Below are positions 25,821 to 34,546 of a stretch of 51,017 bases of DNA, in pieces (the first letter of the stretch is position 1; each line of letters starts with the position of its first letter). The notes below the pieces were generated by a model that worked only from the letters and a program-made list of their open reading frames with translations, was not told the origin of the DNA and did not search any database. This DNA is from a bacterium (GTDB taxonomy: Bacteria; Moduliflexota; Moduliflexia; Moduliflexales; JAUQPW01). The stretch is from assembly GCA_030550175.1 (NCBI GenBank), contig JAUQPW010000032.1:1-51017 (forward strand), in the 5' to 3' direction. The position numbers and the translations under genes are program-made.

Positions 25821-25950
25821 AGAAGGTAAAATATAATAAAAATGTAATCTCCTTTTTTTATTTACGCTTTACCTTCTAATACTAAATTTAATAGAAATAT
25901 CGTATAGCCTGCAGGGCGATCCCCAGAATCGCCCTTAAGCAGGGTAGTCC
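25821..25950. repeat. Inverted repeat after the SBP gene and R2 copy 2
   Basis: AGAAGGTAAA (about 25821) and TTTACCTTCT (about 25869) form 10-bp arms, a possible terminator for the solute-binding protein gene. R2 copy 2 follows from 25878, with CCTGCAGGGCGAT and CGCCCTTAAGCAGGG. Confidence 0.6.
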
Positions 25951-26001
25951 ACCTCACCCCCTCGCTTTCCCTCTCCTGAGGCTTCAGGGGAGAGGGGAAG
26001 G

Positions 26002-26220
26002 GGCATACGCGTCAGGTTAAGCTGAAAAGCCCCGTCAGGGGTGAACGGTTGGTAGCTCCCGACGAAAGTCGGGGATTCAGAATTTTTTCAAGCAGTTAAA
26101 CAGGTCGCCCCTAACGGGGCTTAGAGGATCCTATTAGCCTGTTTCCCCTGGCTTACGCCAGGGGCTATCAACAGGTTGCCCCGCAGGGGTTAACTTTCTT
26201 ATCCTGGTGTGTATGGGGGA
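26002..26220 (+). repeat. Structured dispersed repeat family R1, copy B
   Basis: The best preserved copy. Successive short hairpins: CCCCGTCAGGGG, CTCCCGACGAAAGTCGGG, GCCCCTAACGGGGC, CCCCTGGCTTACGCCAGGGG and GCCCCGCAGGGG. No open frame. Together with R2 copy 2 it occupies the 440-bp gap before the next gene. Confidence 0.75.
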
Positions 26221-26261
26221 GGGTGAGGCATGCGATGTTTCAACGTAGAAATGGCATAAGA

Positions 26262-27080
26262 ATGACTTTGCGTGCTGTTATAAATAAACCGTCAGAAAAT
26301 TCATGGGTAGACCGGGGTTGGTATTTGGTTACCGAATTTGAGCAAACAAATTCCAGATATTTTCAGAAAGCCTTAGCCCTGGCTCAGAAATTACCCGGCT
26401 TTATTAAATTGATGGATGAGCGAAATGTGCTTATCTATCGGAACATATTTTCCCCTGAAGATCTGCTAGGGTTCGAAGAATTGTACGAGCTGATTCGGAC
26501 CTGGCGGAATACCAGGGTTTATATTAAAGGGGAAGAGGTAGATCCCACCTTATTGGATGAAGGAGTCAGTTGTTATATCAAAACAAAACTCCGTCGCTGG
26601 GCCTATCAAGGCTGTCAGTCTTTTAATGCAATGAAAACCGGAACGACCCGACTGGGCTATATCGGCTGTTGGCACAGTGGGGTTACGTTAAATTGGATTC
26701 CAGGAAATGTAGGGTATTTCGGCTCCCGATGCTGGTTTTACGATGGGATTCTTAACCCCAAAGGGATCTATGTTATTCAAAAAGACGAGATCTATCAAAG
26801 GGTCCTCAACAGCCTGACCGAATACCGTTACTGTCCTCTGCTGAACTTGAAAAGCCTCTCGGATTTTATAAAACGACTCCCCGATACCATAGATCCCCGA
26901 ATAGATCCGGAATGGAAATACACGGAAAAAACACCTCACCGGATTTCAAGATTTGATCCTTACTGGGAAGAGAGGTATTCCTTACCGGCCGTTATTCCGG
27001 TGAGTGAAGAGGCCTATCGGGCCTATATGGATCGGGTTCTGAAAAGAGAACCCGAAGGTCAGAGAACAGAAAATAAGTGA
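26262..27080 (+). CDS. Unrecognised protein
   Basis: 272 residues from ATG 26262. The frame also has an ATG at 26223, but 26223-26256 is repeat DNA shared with 30260-30290 (GAGGCATGCG then GTTTCAACGTAGAA), so I prefer the downstream start. The protein is soluble, rich in Trp and Tyr, with six or so scattered cysteines (GCQSFN, GYIGCWHSG, GSRCWFYDG, YRYCPLLNL). Near residue 30 it reads RYFQKALALAQKLPGFIKLMD. I recognise no catalytic motif, signal peptide or membrane segment. It is isolated between repeats and the P-type ATPase gene. Confidence 0.65.
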   Translation: MTLRAVINKPSENSWVDRGWYLVTEFEQTNSRYFQKALALAQKLPGFIKLMDERNVLIYRNIFSPEDLLGFEELYELIRTWRNTRVYIKGEEVDPTLLDEGVSCYIKTKLRRWAYQGCQSFNAMKTGTTRLGYIGCWHSGVTLNWIPGNVGYFGSRCWFYDGILNPKGIYVIQKDEIYQRVLNSLTEYRYCPLLNLKSLSDFIKRLPDTIDPRIDPEWKYTEKTPHRISRFDPYWEERYSLPAVIPVSEEAYRAYMDRVLKREPEGQRTENK

Positions 27081-27222
27081 ACAAGAAGCGATTCACCATG
27101 GCCCCTACCTGTAATGGCGGATTTCAAAATCGAAGGGGTGTAAGTTGGGAACGTATTTATTCCCGACAGGTTGCTCCACCGGGGTTTTTCGGTAATTTAA
27201 TCTTGTTGCACTATTCAGGGAT

Positions 27223-29916
27223 ATGACCGGTCCTGCGTGGCATACCCTCACCGTACAAGAAATATGCTCCCGTCTGGGGGTGGAGATCGGCTCCGGTTTA
27301 AGCGCAGAAGAAGCCAACAGGCGCCTTGCCCAATTTGGACCCAATCGACTCCACGAAGAAAAACAGGAGTCCTTTTGGGAAGTTTTCCTAGAAGAAATTC
27401 GCGAGCCGATGATTTTGCTGCTTCTGGTCACAGGAGTTCTGTATGCCGTATGGGGTGAATGGGTCGATACCCTGACAATTTTTGCCGTTATCCTGATGGT
27501 GGTGGGTATAGAAGTTTTCAATGAGTATCGAGCCGAACGGGCTATAGCGGCTTTACGTAAGCTGGCCGGGTCCATGGTTCTGGCCCGTCGGGATAGGCAA
27601 TATCAGGAAATTCCCACAGAAAGAATCGTACCAGGGGATGTGATCTTACTCCAAGCCGGTCAATATATTCCCGCCGATGCCCGTGTTGTGAAGGCTTTCG
27701 GCTTAGCCGTGGATGAATCCTCCCTTACCGGAGAATCGGTACCCGTAGAGAAAGAAGCAGAGGGGATTCTTGCCGCGGATACTCCTTTAGCCGAACGACG
27801 TAACCTGGTCTATGCAGGGACCCGGATTCTGCGAGGTCGGGGTATCGGTATCGTGGTAAGTACCGGAATGACTACCGAGTTAGGTCGAATAGCCGGATGG
27901 ACCCGTAAAATCAAACCGCCTCGTACACCACTCCAGCAGACGATGCGTGAGCTGGCCCGATGGATGGTGTGGCTGGCATTGGGACTTAGTTCCCTAATCC
28001 CTCTACTGGGCTGGTTATGGGGAGGCCAGTCTCCCCGACAGATGCTCCTCACCGGTCTCTCGCTGGCCTTTGCAACCATTCCTGAAGAGTTACCCGTCCT
28101 TATCACCACCATGCTGGCGCTGGGAGCTTACCGTCTCTCACGACGAAAGGCCATTGTAAAACGATTAAAGGCAGCCGAAACTTTAGGCGCGGTTTCTGTC
28201 ATTGCCACAGACAAAACCGGCACCCTCACAGAGAATCGCATGACGGTCACACGATGGTACCCTGAAATCTTCAGGCAGAAACTTCTGAAAATGGGGGTAC
28301 TCTGTAACAGTCTGGCTGGCCAGGACGGATGGAAGGTAGAAAGTCAGGACAGGGAATCCTGGATCTCAGGTAGAGGTGATCCTTTGGAGCTGGCTTTGTT
28401 ACGAGCCGCTCAAGAATCCGGACTTGATAGGGATAAGCTTCTCCAGACCTACACCTTACGGGAAGAATTTGCCTTCGATAATTTCCGTAAGATGATGTCC
28501 CTGGTTTATGAGCGGGATAACGTTCTCTGGATCGTTGTAAAAGGCTCGCCGGAAGCAATTCTCAGGCATTCTACACGACAATGGTTGAACGGTGAGGAAC
28601 CGTTTACCGAAGCCGACCGGCAAAGGATTTTAGCCATAACTTCTCAGATGGCTAAGGAAGGGTTGCGGGTTATAGCCTTTGCGGAAAAGACCGTTCCGAA
28701 GGAAGAATGGGGGAACGGAAAAGTAGAATCCGATCTAACTTTCGTAGGATTGGTGGGATTAACGGATCCCCCGCGTCCGGAAGTTAAAGAGGCTATTCAA
28801 ATCTGTCAGGCGGCGGGTATTCGACTCATCATGATCACAGGGGATCATCCCTTAACCGCTCAGGCTATAGCCGATCAGATAGGATTAAATACAAAAAACA
28901 GCCAACCAGGAGGAGTGGGAAGTGAGCGGCAGGTAGCAAGAAGTGAATTGCCTGGAATCCGCTTCCCATCCCCTATTTTAACAGGATTAGAGCTGGAAGC
29001 CCTCTCCGATGAGGCTTTGAAGGAAATTATAGAAGAAGTTCCTATTTACGCCCGAATAACCCCTGAACACAAACTACGTATCGTTCGTGCCTTACGAGAA
29101 AAGGAGGAGGTGGTCGCAGTTACAGGAGACGGGATTAATGATGCACCGGCTCTGGCGGCTGCAGATATCGGTGTGGCCATGGGAAAATCCGGAAGTGATA
29201 TAGCCCGTGAGGCCGCCGATGTGATACTGGTTGATGATAATTTTGCCACCCTGGTGCAGGCTATTAAAGAAGGACGCCTTCTCTTTGCTAACCTCCGGAA
29301 AGCTATTCGATACTATCTGGCCTGTAAAGTGGCACTGATTTTGGCAACTCTCTTACCGGTTTTTCTAAAGATGCCGGTACCTTTCTCTCCTATTCAGATT
29401 ATCCTGCTGGAGCTTTTTATGGACCTGGGAGCCTCAACAACTTTCGTAGTCGAGCGGGCAGAATCCGACTTGATGCACTTCCCTCCCCGTAATCCTAAGG
29501 CACGCTTTATGGATCCGGATATGGTAAAAAGTATTCTGGGTTCGGCCATGGGACTTTTTGGGGCAGTCTTCCTGACCTATCTGGTTACCTGGCTGAACGG
29601 TCAGGAATTAATCAAGACCCAAACTATCGCCTTTGTTACCTGGTTATTAGGCCATGTTTTACTGGCCTGGAACCTTCGGACCGAGCGGGAACCCCTTTTC
29701 TCTTTTGGTTTGTTCTCTAATCCCATCCTGACTGTTTGGGGTCTCACAACAGCTATTTTTATTTGGATAATAACCCGGGTACCCTACCTGCAGGAAGCTT
29801 TTAAAACGGTCACTCTGAGTGGTCAGGAATGGGCCCTGGCCGTAAGTATGGCCATCATCGGTACGTTCTGGATCGAAATTTCTAAAAGATGGAAAACCAG
29901 GAGTAATACTTTGTAA
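27223..29916 (+). CDS. Cation-transporting P-type ATPase (P2 class, probably calcium)
   Basis: 897 residues. It hydrolyses ATP to move cations across the membrane. Order: N-terminal cation ATPase domain, actuator loop with TGES 169-172, IPEELP in helix M4 (residues 286-291), phosphorylation site DKTGTLT with D330, the nucleotide-binding domain with KGSPEA, then VAVTGDGINDAPALAAADIGVAMG and a C-terminal membrane block. The length and the PEELP version of PEGLP fit bacterial P2A-like pumps; the ion is not provable. After QIGLN about 29 hydrophilic residues (TKNSQPGGVGSERQ on) are inserted before ILTGLELEALSD. The stop codon lies inside the terminal repeat of a MITE-like element. Confidence 0.92.
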   Translation: MTGPAWHTLTVQEICSRLGVEIGSGLSAEEANRRLAQFGPNRLHEEKQESFWEVFLEEIREPMILLLLVTGVLYAVWGEWVDTLTIFAVILMVVGIEVFNEYRAERAIAALRKLAGSMVLARRDRQYQEIPTERIVPGDVILLQAGQYIPADARVVKAFGLAVDESSLTGESVPVEKEAEGILAADTPLAERRNLVYAGTRILRGRGIGIVVSTGMTTELGRIAGWTRKIKPPRTPLQQTMRELARWMVWLALGLSSLIPLLGWLWGGQSPRQMLLTGLSLAFATIPEELPVLITTMLALGAYRLSRRKAIVKRLKAAETLGAVSVIATDKTGTLTENRMTVTRWYPEIFRQKLLKMGVLCNSLAGQDGWKVESQDRESWISGRGDPLELALLRAAQESGLDRDKLLQTYTLREEFAFDNFRKMMSLVYERDNVLWIVVKGSPEAILRHSTRQWLNGEEPFTEADRQRILAITSQMAKEGLRVIAFAEKTVPKEEWGNGKVESDLTFVGLVGLTDPPRPEVKEAIQICQAAGIRLIMITGDHPLTAQAIADQIGLNTKNSQPGGVGSERQVARSELPGIRFPSPILTGLELEALSDEALKEIIEEVPIYARITPEHKLRIVRALREKEEVVAVTGDGINDAPALAAADIGVAMGKSGSDIAREAADVILVDDNFATLVQAIKEGRLLFANLRKAIRYYLACKVALILATLLPVFLKMPVPFSPIQIILLELFMDLGASTTFVVERAESDLMHFPPRNPKARFMDPDMVKSILGSAMGLFGAVFLTYLVTWLNGQELIKTQTIAFVTWLLGHVLLAWNLRTEREPLFSFGLFSNPILTVWGLTTAIFIWIITRVPYLQEAFKTVTLSGQEWALAVSMAIIGTFWIEISKRWKTRSNTL

Positions 29917-30140
29917 AGTTAGTTTTAATATACCTTAAAAACCCCGTTAGGGGGGATCTGCTTATAGCAAAACAGCTCCCCAGCCTTATGAGAGGAAGCT
30001 CCGTTAGGGGCGATCTGTTCGGAACAGATCTAATCCAGATCGCTGCTGGGGGAGTCAAACGAGACGTTTGACCTGCTCCAAACAGTCAGCTCCTGACGGA
30101 GCTTTTAAGGATTTATCAAGATAAACTTTACGAGGTAATA
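29904..30140. mobile_element. Degenerate relative of MITE-like element R3
   Basis: The left end, TAATACTTTGTAAAG (29904-29918), and right end, CTTTACGAGGTAATA (30126-30140), are imperfect inverted copies of the R3 terminus. The interior is several hairpins of the CCCCGTTAGGGG / GGGGCGATCTG type. The left end contains the TAA stop (29914-29916) of the ATPase gene. Confidence 0.6.
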
Positions 30141-30290
30141 ATACTAAATCTAAATAAAAGTGTCGTATAACCTGCAGGGCGACCATCTAGGATTGCCTTT
30201 AAACAGGGCAGCCCTTCTCTCCCTGCATGCGGGGAGGGAAGGGGTGGGGGCTAGGGGGGTGAGGCATGCGCGGTTTCAACGTAGAAGAGG
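30138..30290 (+). repeat. Dispersed repeat R2, copy 3, with start-like tail
   Basis: AATACTAAATCTAAATAAAA, CCTGCAGGGCGA, TTTAAACAGGGCAGCC and a GCATGC palindrome match copies 1 and 2. The tail GAGGCATGCG then GTTTCAACGTAGAA matches 26225-26252. The 62-codon open frame here is repeat-derived and not called a gene. Confidence 0.7.
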
Positions 30291-30293
30291 GTA

Positions 30294-32819
30294 TTATTTA
30301 TTGTTCTTTGCAGGTAAAAAATATATGGGGATGATGGCGGTTAAATAAGCAATCTGACCACCGATTAAAGCTGCAGAAAACCCCAGGGTAATGGCCAGTA
30401 CCATAGCTAAAACCGAGGCTAAGACCGAGGTGGCTCCGTTAACTCCCCAAACCCATGGAATTAAGGTACTGGCATAGGTATCTACTAGCTTGATCCCTAA
30501 GGGAAGAGGCATTCCCATGAGCAGTCCCAGAGGTAATAAAAGCAGGACGGTCAGGAGAATTTTATAACCGGTCTTAATGGCCAGAAGGACATTGATCAAA
30601 TCGGGAAGATAAAAAATATAAAAGACCAGGAGAAGGCCCAGTATCGGCAGGATCTTCAAGAGATATTTTTTCGTCTGGGAAGAGGGAATGAACGTGGTAA
30701 GATAACTGCCTACCCCGCTGAATAAGAGAAGAGAGAAAAGAATAACCGAAAGGGCGTAAATGGGATGGCCTAAAAAAAGAATAAATCTTTGAATCAAGGG
30801 GATTTCTACCAATATAAATCCTAAGCCCAGACAGGAGAAGTAGACCAGAAAGGAAATGGTTTCCGGTGTTTGGGCATGGGAACGGGCCGAAATTCCCTCC
30901 TTGCTAAAAATCCATAAGGGTCCCAGAATAAAAACGACGACCAGACTCGTAACCACGAGAAGGAGGATTCCGAGTACAGAAACAGCCCGAAAATTCATGT
31001 TCATGATTTCAGGAGGGATGTTTTTATTGAAAAAGTCTCTGAAACGCATCATGTGAAAGAAGAAGGGTTTATTATCGGTAGGGGGAGAGATATCCAAAAG
31101 GAAGTTTTCGTAAAAAGCGGATCGATCGGCTGAGCCGATCAGTTGTGCGAAGTAAGGGTCCTGGGGAGATCCCGGTGTATAAATGACTTCAAATCCAAGT
31201 TGCCGGCTTACCTCCAGGAGGGTTTGGATCTCCTCGGTGGTGAAGGGCTGTTTCTTCATCAAAAGGGTTGCAACTCCGTTGGGGCCGAAGGCCTTCCAGC
31301 TTGTTTTTTTGATGATAATCATATGTTGTTCAGGATGCCGGGCTCCGGCCTTCTGCCAGGCTTCGAGTCCAAGAGCCGAAAGTCGGAGACTTTCGGCAGG
31401 AAGACCTTCAAAAAACCACCGGGACATGGTTAAAATGCCGTCTTCTTTAAGATGGTGGAAGTAGTTTAAAAAAGCCTCCTGGGTATATAAATTGTTTTCT
31501 GTTAAGATAAAGGCCCCGGCCGTAGTGGCGGCCCAGGTATCGATGAGAGAAGCCTGGATAATATCGTAAAGTTCGTTTGTTCGGGCAATGTAGCTCCGCC
31601 CTTCGTCCATGACAATGTTAACCCCGGGATAGTCATATAGGTGATGGGTAAAGTCCCCAAATACTTCATTAACGGTCTGAATGATCACCGGGTTTACTTC
31701 AACTCCGGTAATCTTTTTCTGTCTGAAGACCAGAGCAGTCAAAATATCCCGTCCCCCACCGGGTCCAATGATCAAAATATCGGCATCTTTTTTAAGATAA
31801 TGGGCCAGGGCCGTTACATCGTATTTTAGATAATTTACTTTTTCTAAATCCCCATCAAACCGCGTAATAGGTGTTCCGGCCGCTTCATCGATATACATCA
31901 TCAACTCTTCAGGATCATTCCCTTCATAGGCTTTCTCGCTCAAGCCCCATCCAAAAGGCCCTTCATCATACTCTCTGGTGACCGAGATCAGGGAGAAAGC
32001 ATTCCATTTTTTGTATAAAAATCCTTCTTCCTGAAGGGTCGTCCCTTTAGAAAAACGGACCCTTACAAAGTCATTTTGAAGGTTGGCCAGGAGTACAGTT
32101 ATCAACAGGGCGAGTAGAAGGCCGGAGAAAGTAAAGAGTTTGGAGCTCGAGAGAGCCATGGATAATGGGTAAGAAGACGTAGATTGCAGGGATACCCGAG
32201 CGCCCACTTCTGCCGATTTTTGCTCATCCTCCCTTGTCCACCGTTCTTTATTTCTTAAGGCCGAATTAAAAAAAAGAGTTCCTACCATGGCCAGGATAGC
32301 AATGGCAAGGACGGCATTGGGCCCGCCCAGTAAATTAAGGGTGGGAATTAAAAGGATACAACCGATACCAGCCCCTATGAGATCGGAAAAATAAAGGATA
32401 CTTACCATGTGGCGATAATGAAATAACGCCAGAGAAAGGGTGAGTCCTCCCAGGAAGAAGGGAATAGAGGTAACCAGATACGTGGCTCCTACCGTTATAA
32501 ACCCTTCCAGAGAAAGTTCGGGAATAAAGGGAATTTGTAACTGCACGATAAGAGAAACAAATATGGAAAGGGAAAAAAATAAGGAGAAGAGCACAAGATG
32601 TTTTTCCGCTTTATGGGGTTTAAACTGGTGGGGAAAAAGGTAAATATAAATGCCGCTTAACCCCAGTCCAAACATGGCTATGGAAATGGACATGAAGGCA
32701 AAATGATACCACATGGTTACGGAAAAGATCCGGGTGAGCGCCAGTTCCAACATTAAAATGGCCAGTGAAGTGAAGAAAACTCCCAACAAGTTTGGTATTT
32801 TAGAGGTAGATAGGTTCAT
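30294..32819 (-). CDS. Polytopic membrane protein with spermidine-synthase-like domain
   Basis: 841 residues. Residues 10-250 hold about seven membrane helices, residues 250-610 a soluble SAM/dcSAM-binding Rossmann domain (LIIGPGGGRDIL at 350-360, acidic residue in GVEVNP at 374, then MDEGRSYI), and the C-terminal 230 residues about six more helices. This is the spermine/spermidine synthase-like membrane family. Whether these make polyamines is unsettled; the catalytic aspartate pair of SpeE is not clear here. A function in membrane-linked methyl or aminopropyl transfer is possible. Confidence 0.8.
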   Translation of the reverse strand: MNLSTSKIPNLLGVFFTSLAILMLELALTRIFSVTMWYHFAFMSISIAMFGLGLSGIYIYLFPHQFKPHKAEKHLVLFSLFFSLSIFVSLIVQLQIPFIPELSLEGFITVGATYLVTSIPFFLGGLTLSLALFHYRHMVSILYFSDLIGAGIGCILLIPTLNLLGGPNAVLAIAILAMVGTLFFNSALRNKERWTREDEQKSAEVGARVSLQSTSSYPLSMALSSSKLFTFSGLLLALLITVLLANLQNDFVRVRFSKGTTLQEEGFLYKKWNAFSLISVTREYDEGPFGWGLSEKAYEGNDPEELMMYIDEAAGTPITRFDGDLEKVNYLKYDVTALAHYLKKDADILIIGPGGGRDILTALVFRQKKITGVEVNPVIIQTVNEVFGDFTHHLYDYPGVNIVMDEGRSYIARTNELYDIIQASLIDTWAATTAGAFILTENNLYTQEAFLNYFHHLKEDGILTMSRWFFEGLPAESLRLSALGLEAWQKAGARHPEQHMIIIKKTSWKAFGPNGVATLLMKKQPFTTEEIQTLLEVSRQLGFEVIYTPGSPQDPYFAQLIGSADRSAFYENFLLDISPPTDNKPFFFHMMRFRDFFNKNIPPEIMNMNFRAVSVLGILLLVVTSLVVVFILGPLWIFSKEGISARSHAQTPETISFLVYFSCLGLGFILVEIPLIQRFILFLGHPIYALSVILFSLLLFSGVGSYLTTFIPSSQTKKYLLKILPILGLLLVFYIFYLPDLINVLLAIKTGYKILLTVLLLLPLGLLMGMPLPLGIKLVDTYASTLIPWVWGVNGATSVLASVLAMVLAITLGFSAALIGGQIAYLTAIIPIYFLPAKNNK

Positions 32820-32870
32820 CTTGAATTGTTCGTTATCTGTCGAGGGTTAAAGGAATGCCAACGAAAAAAC

Positions 32871-32930
32871 TTGACAAGTTGTCAAATATACCTTCTTGAT
32901 TAACCTATTGTTTCGGTTAATTCTTGTCAA
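32871..32930. promoter_or_regulatory. Palindromic operator-like sites in a divergent promoter region
   Basis: TTGACAAGTTGTCAA at 32871-32885 is a palindrome with 7-bp arms. A half site, CTTGTCAAG, recurs at about 32924-32931. Between them ATTAACC and GGTTAAT form another 7-bp inverted repeat. The 314-bp gap lies between divergent genes (membrane spermidine-synthase-like and Clp N-domain); no gene is seen in it. Confidence 0.5.
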
Positions 32931-33133
32931 GCGACCGGATGATCAAAAATCAAGTTGCTTTTTAAAAAGAACGTATTCTAATATAGATACTACAGTACAG
33001 AAGTTTTCGAATAAGGTTGGAGTTGAAGAAAGAACTTTGTCTCTCTTTAGAGATGGATAAATTCGGCGAATTACGCATCCTGGATAAAACATAACCGCGT
33101 AGTTCTCAAAATTTATAAAGTACGAGAGGAAAT

Positions 33134-33712
33134 ATGCCGGACATTTCTGTCGGTCTGTATTTTACCTGGCAAATTGCTGCGGCTGAGGCTTTATATGGAC
33201 ATCATGCTCTTATTGCCCCGGCCCATCTCTTCATGGGATTATGCAGCCTGGATAAGATGTTCATGCAATTACAACTACCGGATCCGATAGCGGCAGAGTT
33301 ACGCAGGGAGTGGAACATACTTGCCGAATTATTCGCCCGGTTTAATATAGATCCGATCACCTTTCGTCGTGAACTGCGTACCCGGATTGGAAAAGGTAGC
33401 TTTTCAGATCAGGGTCGAAGGACGATAAGTCGTTCGCCTGCCAGTAAAGCTGTTTTCGCCCGGGCCAATGAACTGGCGACAAACGCCTCTGCTATCCTGA
33501 CCCAACATATGTTAGCGGCGTTGCTGGAGGGGGCCAATAACCCGGCTGTGAGCTTACTAAAAGAAAAAGGAGTCGATGTTACTGCCCTGGGAAATGCAAC
33601 CCTGGCTATTCCCCCTCAATCCGTAGTTATCCATATTCCAAGACTCGAAACCCTGGTTCTTGGGAATATAGAAGACCTATTAAAAACCCTTAAACCCCAA
33701 TCCGGACCCTGA
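33134..33712 (+). CDS. Free-standing Clp N-terminal domain protein
   Basis: 192 residues, start supported by GAGAGGAAAT just upstream. Two Clp-N repeats are visible: WQIAAAEALYGHHALIAP then AHLFMGLCSLDK (about 12-43), and ANELATNASAILTQHMLAAL with LLKEKGVD (about 112-147). In ClpA/B/C this domain binds adaptors and substrates; here there is no AAA+ module. It may be an adaptor, an inhibitor or a sensor for a Clp protease, but that is inference. It faces the SDR gene tail to tail. Confidence 0.8.
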   Translation: MPDISVGLYFTWQIAAAEALYGHHALIAPAHLFMGLCSLDKMFMQLQLPDPIAAELRREWNILAELFARFNIDPITFRRELRTRIGKGSFSDQGRRTISRSPASKAVFARANELATNASAILTQHMLAALLEGANNPAVSLLKEKGVDVTALGNATLAIPPQSVVIHIPRLETLVLGNIEDLLKTLKPQSGP

Positions 33713-33722
33713 TCCCCGATCT

Positions 33723-34475
33723 TTAAATATCCATTAAAATCCCGCCGTTTACATCGATGACCTCTCCGGTAATATGACGCGAATCTTCCGTCACGAGAAA
33801 AAGAACCACATTGGCAATATCTTGGGGAGTTGCCTGCCGTTTGAGCGGAGTCTGATTGATGGTTTGATCCAGTGCGCCCGGGGGGAAAGCTCGTGTCATA
33901 TCGGTATCGACCGGGCCTGGAGCCAGGGCATTCACGTTAATATTGAAAGGAGCCAGTTCCTTGGCCAGGGAGAGGGTCAGGCACATGACTCCTGCCTTTG
34001 AGGCGGCATAGGCCGATGAAACGACTATTCCTCCGACTTTTCCGGCCAGAGAACCCATATTAACAATTTTACCGCTCTTTTGCTTTTTCATGGCACCCAT
34101 CACGGCCTGAGAGCAGAGAAACACACTCTTCAAATTGATCCGAAGCACCCGGTCCCACTCTTCCTCGGCCAGTTCAGCAACCGGTCCAAAGGAAATAATT
34201 CCGGCATTATTTACCAAAATATCGATCCGACCCCATTTTTGCATAACGGTGTCTACCATGCGCATTATATCGGCTTTGTTCGTTACATCGGTCTGGATCG
34301 CCATAGCCTGTCCACCCGATTTCTCTATTTCTTCAACCAGTTTCTGACATCTGGGAAGGTCAATGTCCGAAGCTACCACAGCAGCCCCTTCCCGGACTAA
34401 AGTCCGACAGATAGCCTGACCGATTCCACCGGCTCCCCCGGTTACAATGACTACTTTCCCGTCGAGTTTTCCCAT
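33723..34475 (-). CDS. Short-chain dehydrogenase/reductase (FabG-like)
   Basis: 250 residues, a classical SDR. The cofactor motif TGGAGGIG is at 12-19, NNAG at 89-92, and the catalytic Ser142, Tyr156 and Lys160 (YAASK) are present. An acidic residue after strand 2 (ASDID) favours NAD over NADP. The C-terminus has the usual ITGEVIDVNGGILMDI. Members reduce 3-oxoacyl-ACP, sugars, alcohols or other small molecules; no neighbour fixes the substrate. Confidence 0.93.
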   Translation of the reverse strand: MGKLDGKVVIVTGGAGGIGQAICRTLVREGAAVVASDIDLPRCQKLVEEIEKSGGQAMAIQTDVTNKADIMRMVDTVMQKWGRIDILVNNAGIISFGPVAELAEEEWDRVLRINLKSVFLCSQAVMGAMKKQKSGKIVNMGSLAGKVGGIVVSSAYAASKAGVMCLTLSLAKELAPFNINVNALAPGPVDTDMTRAFPPGALDQTINQTPLKRQATPQDIANVVLFLVTEDSRHITGEVIDVNGGILMDI

Positions 34476-34546
34476 ATTTTTGCAGGAGTCAGAAACCAGG
34501 AGTCGGAGGCCCTAGGACTTCTGAATTCTAACTCCCGGGTTTAGAT

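Noticed and set aside
30160..30348. 62-codon plus-strand frame
   Set aside because: It lies in dispersed repeat R2 and overlaps the end of the membrane spermidine-synthase-like gene.
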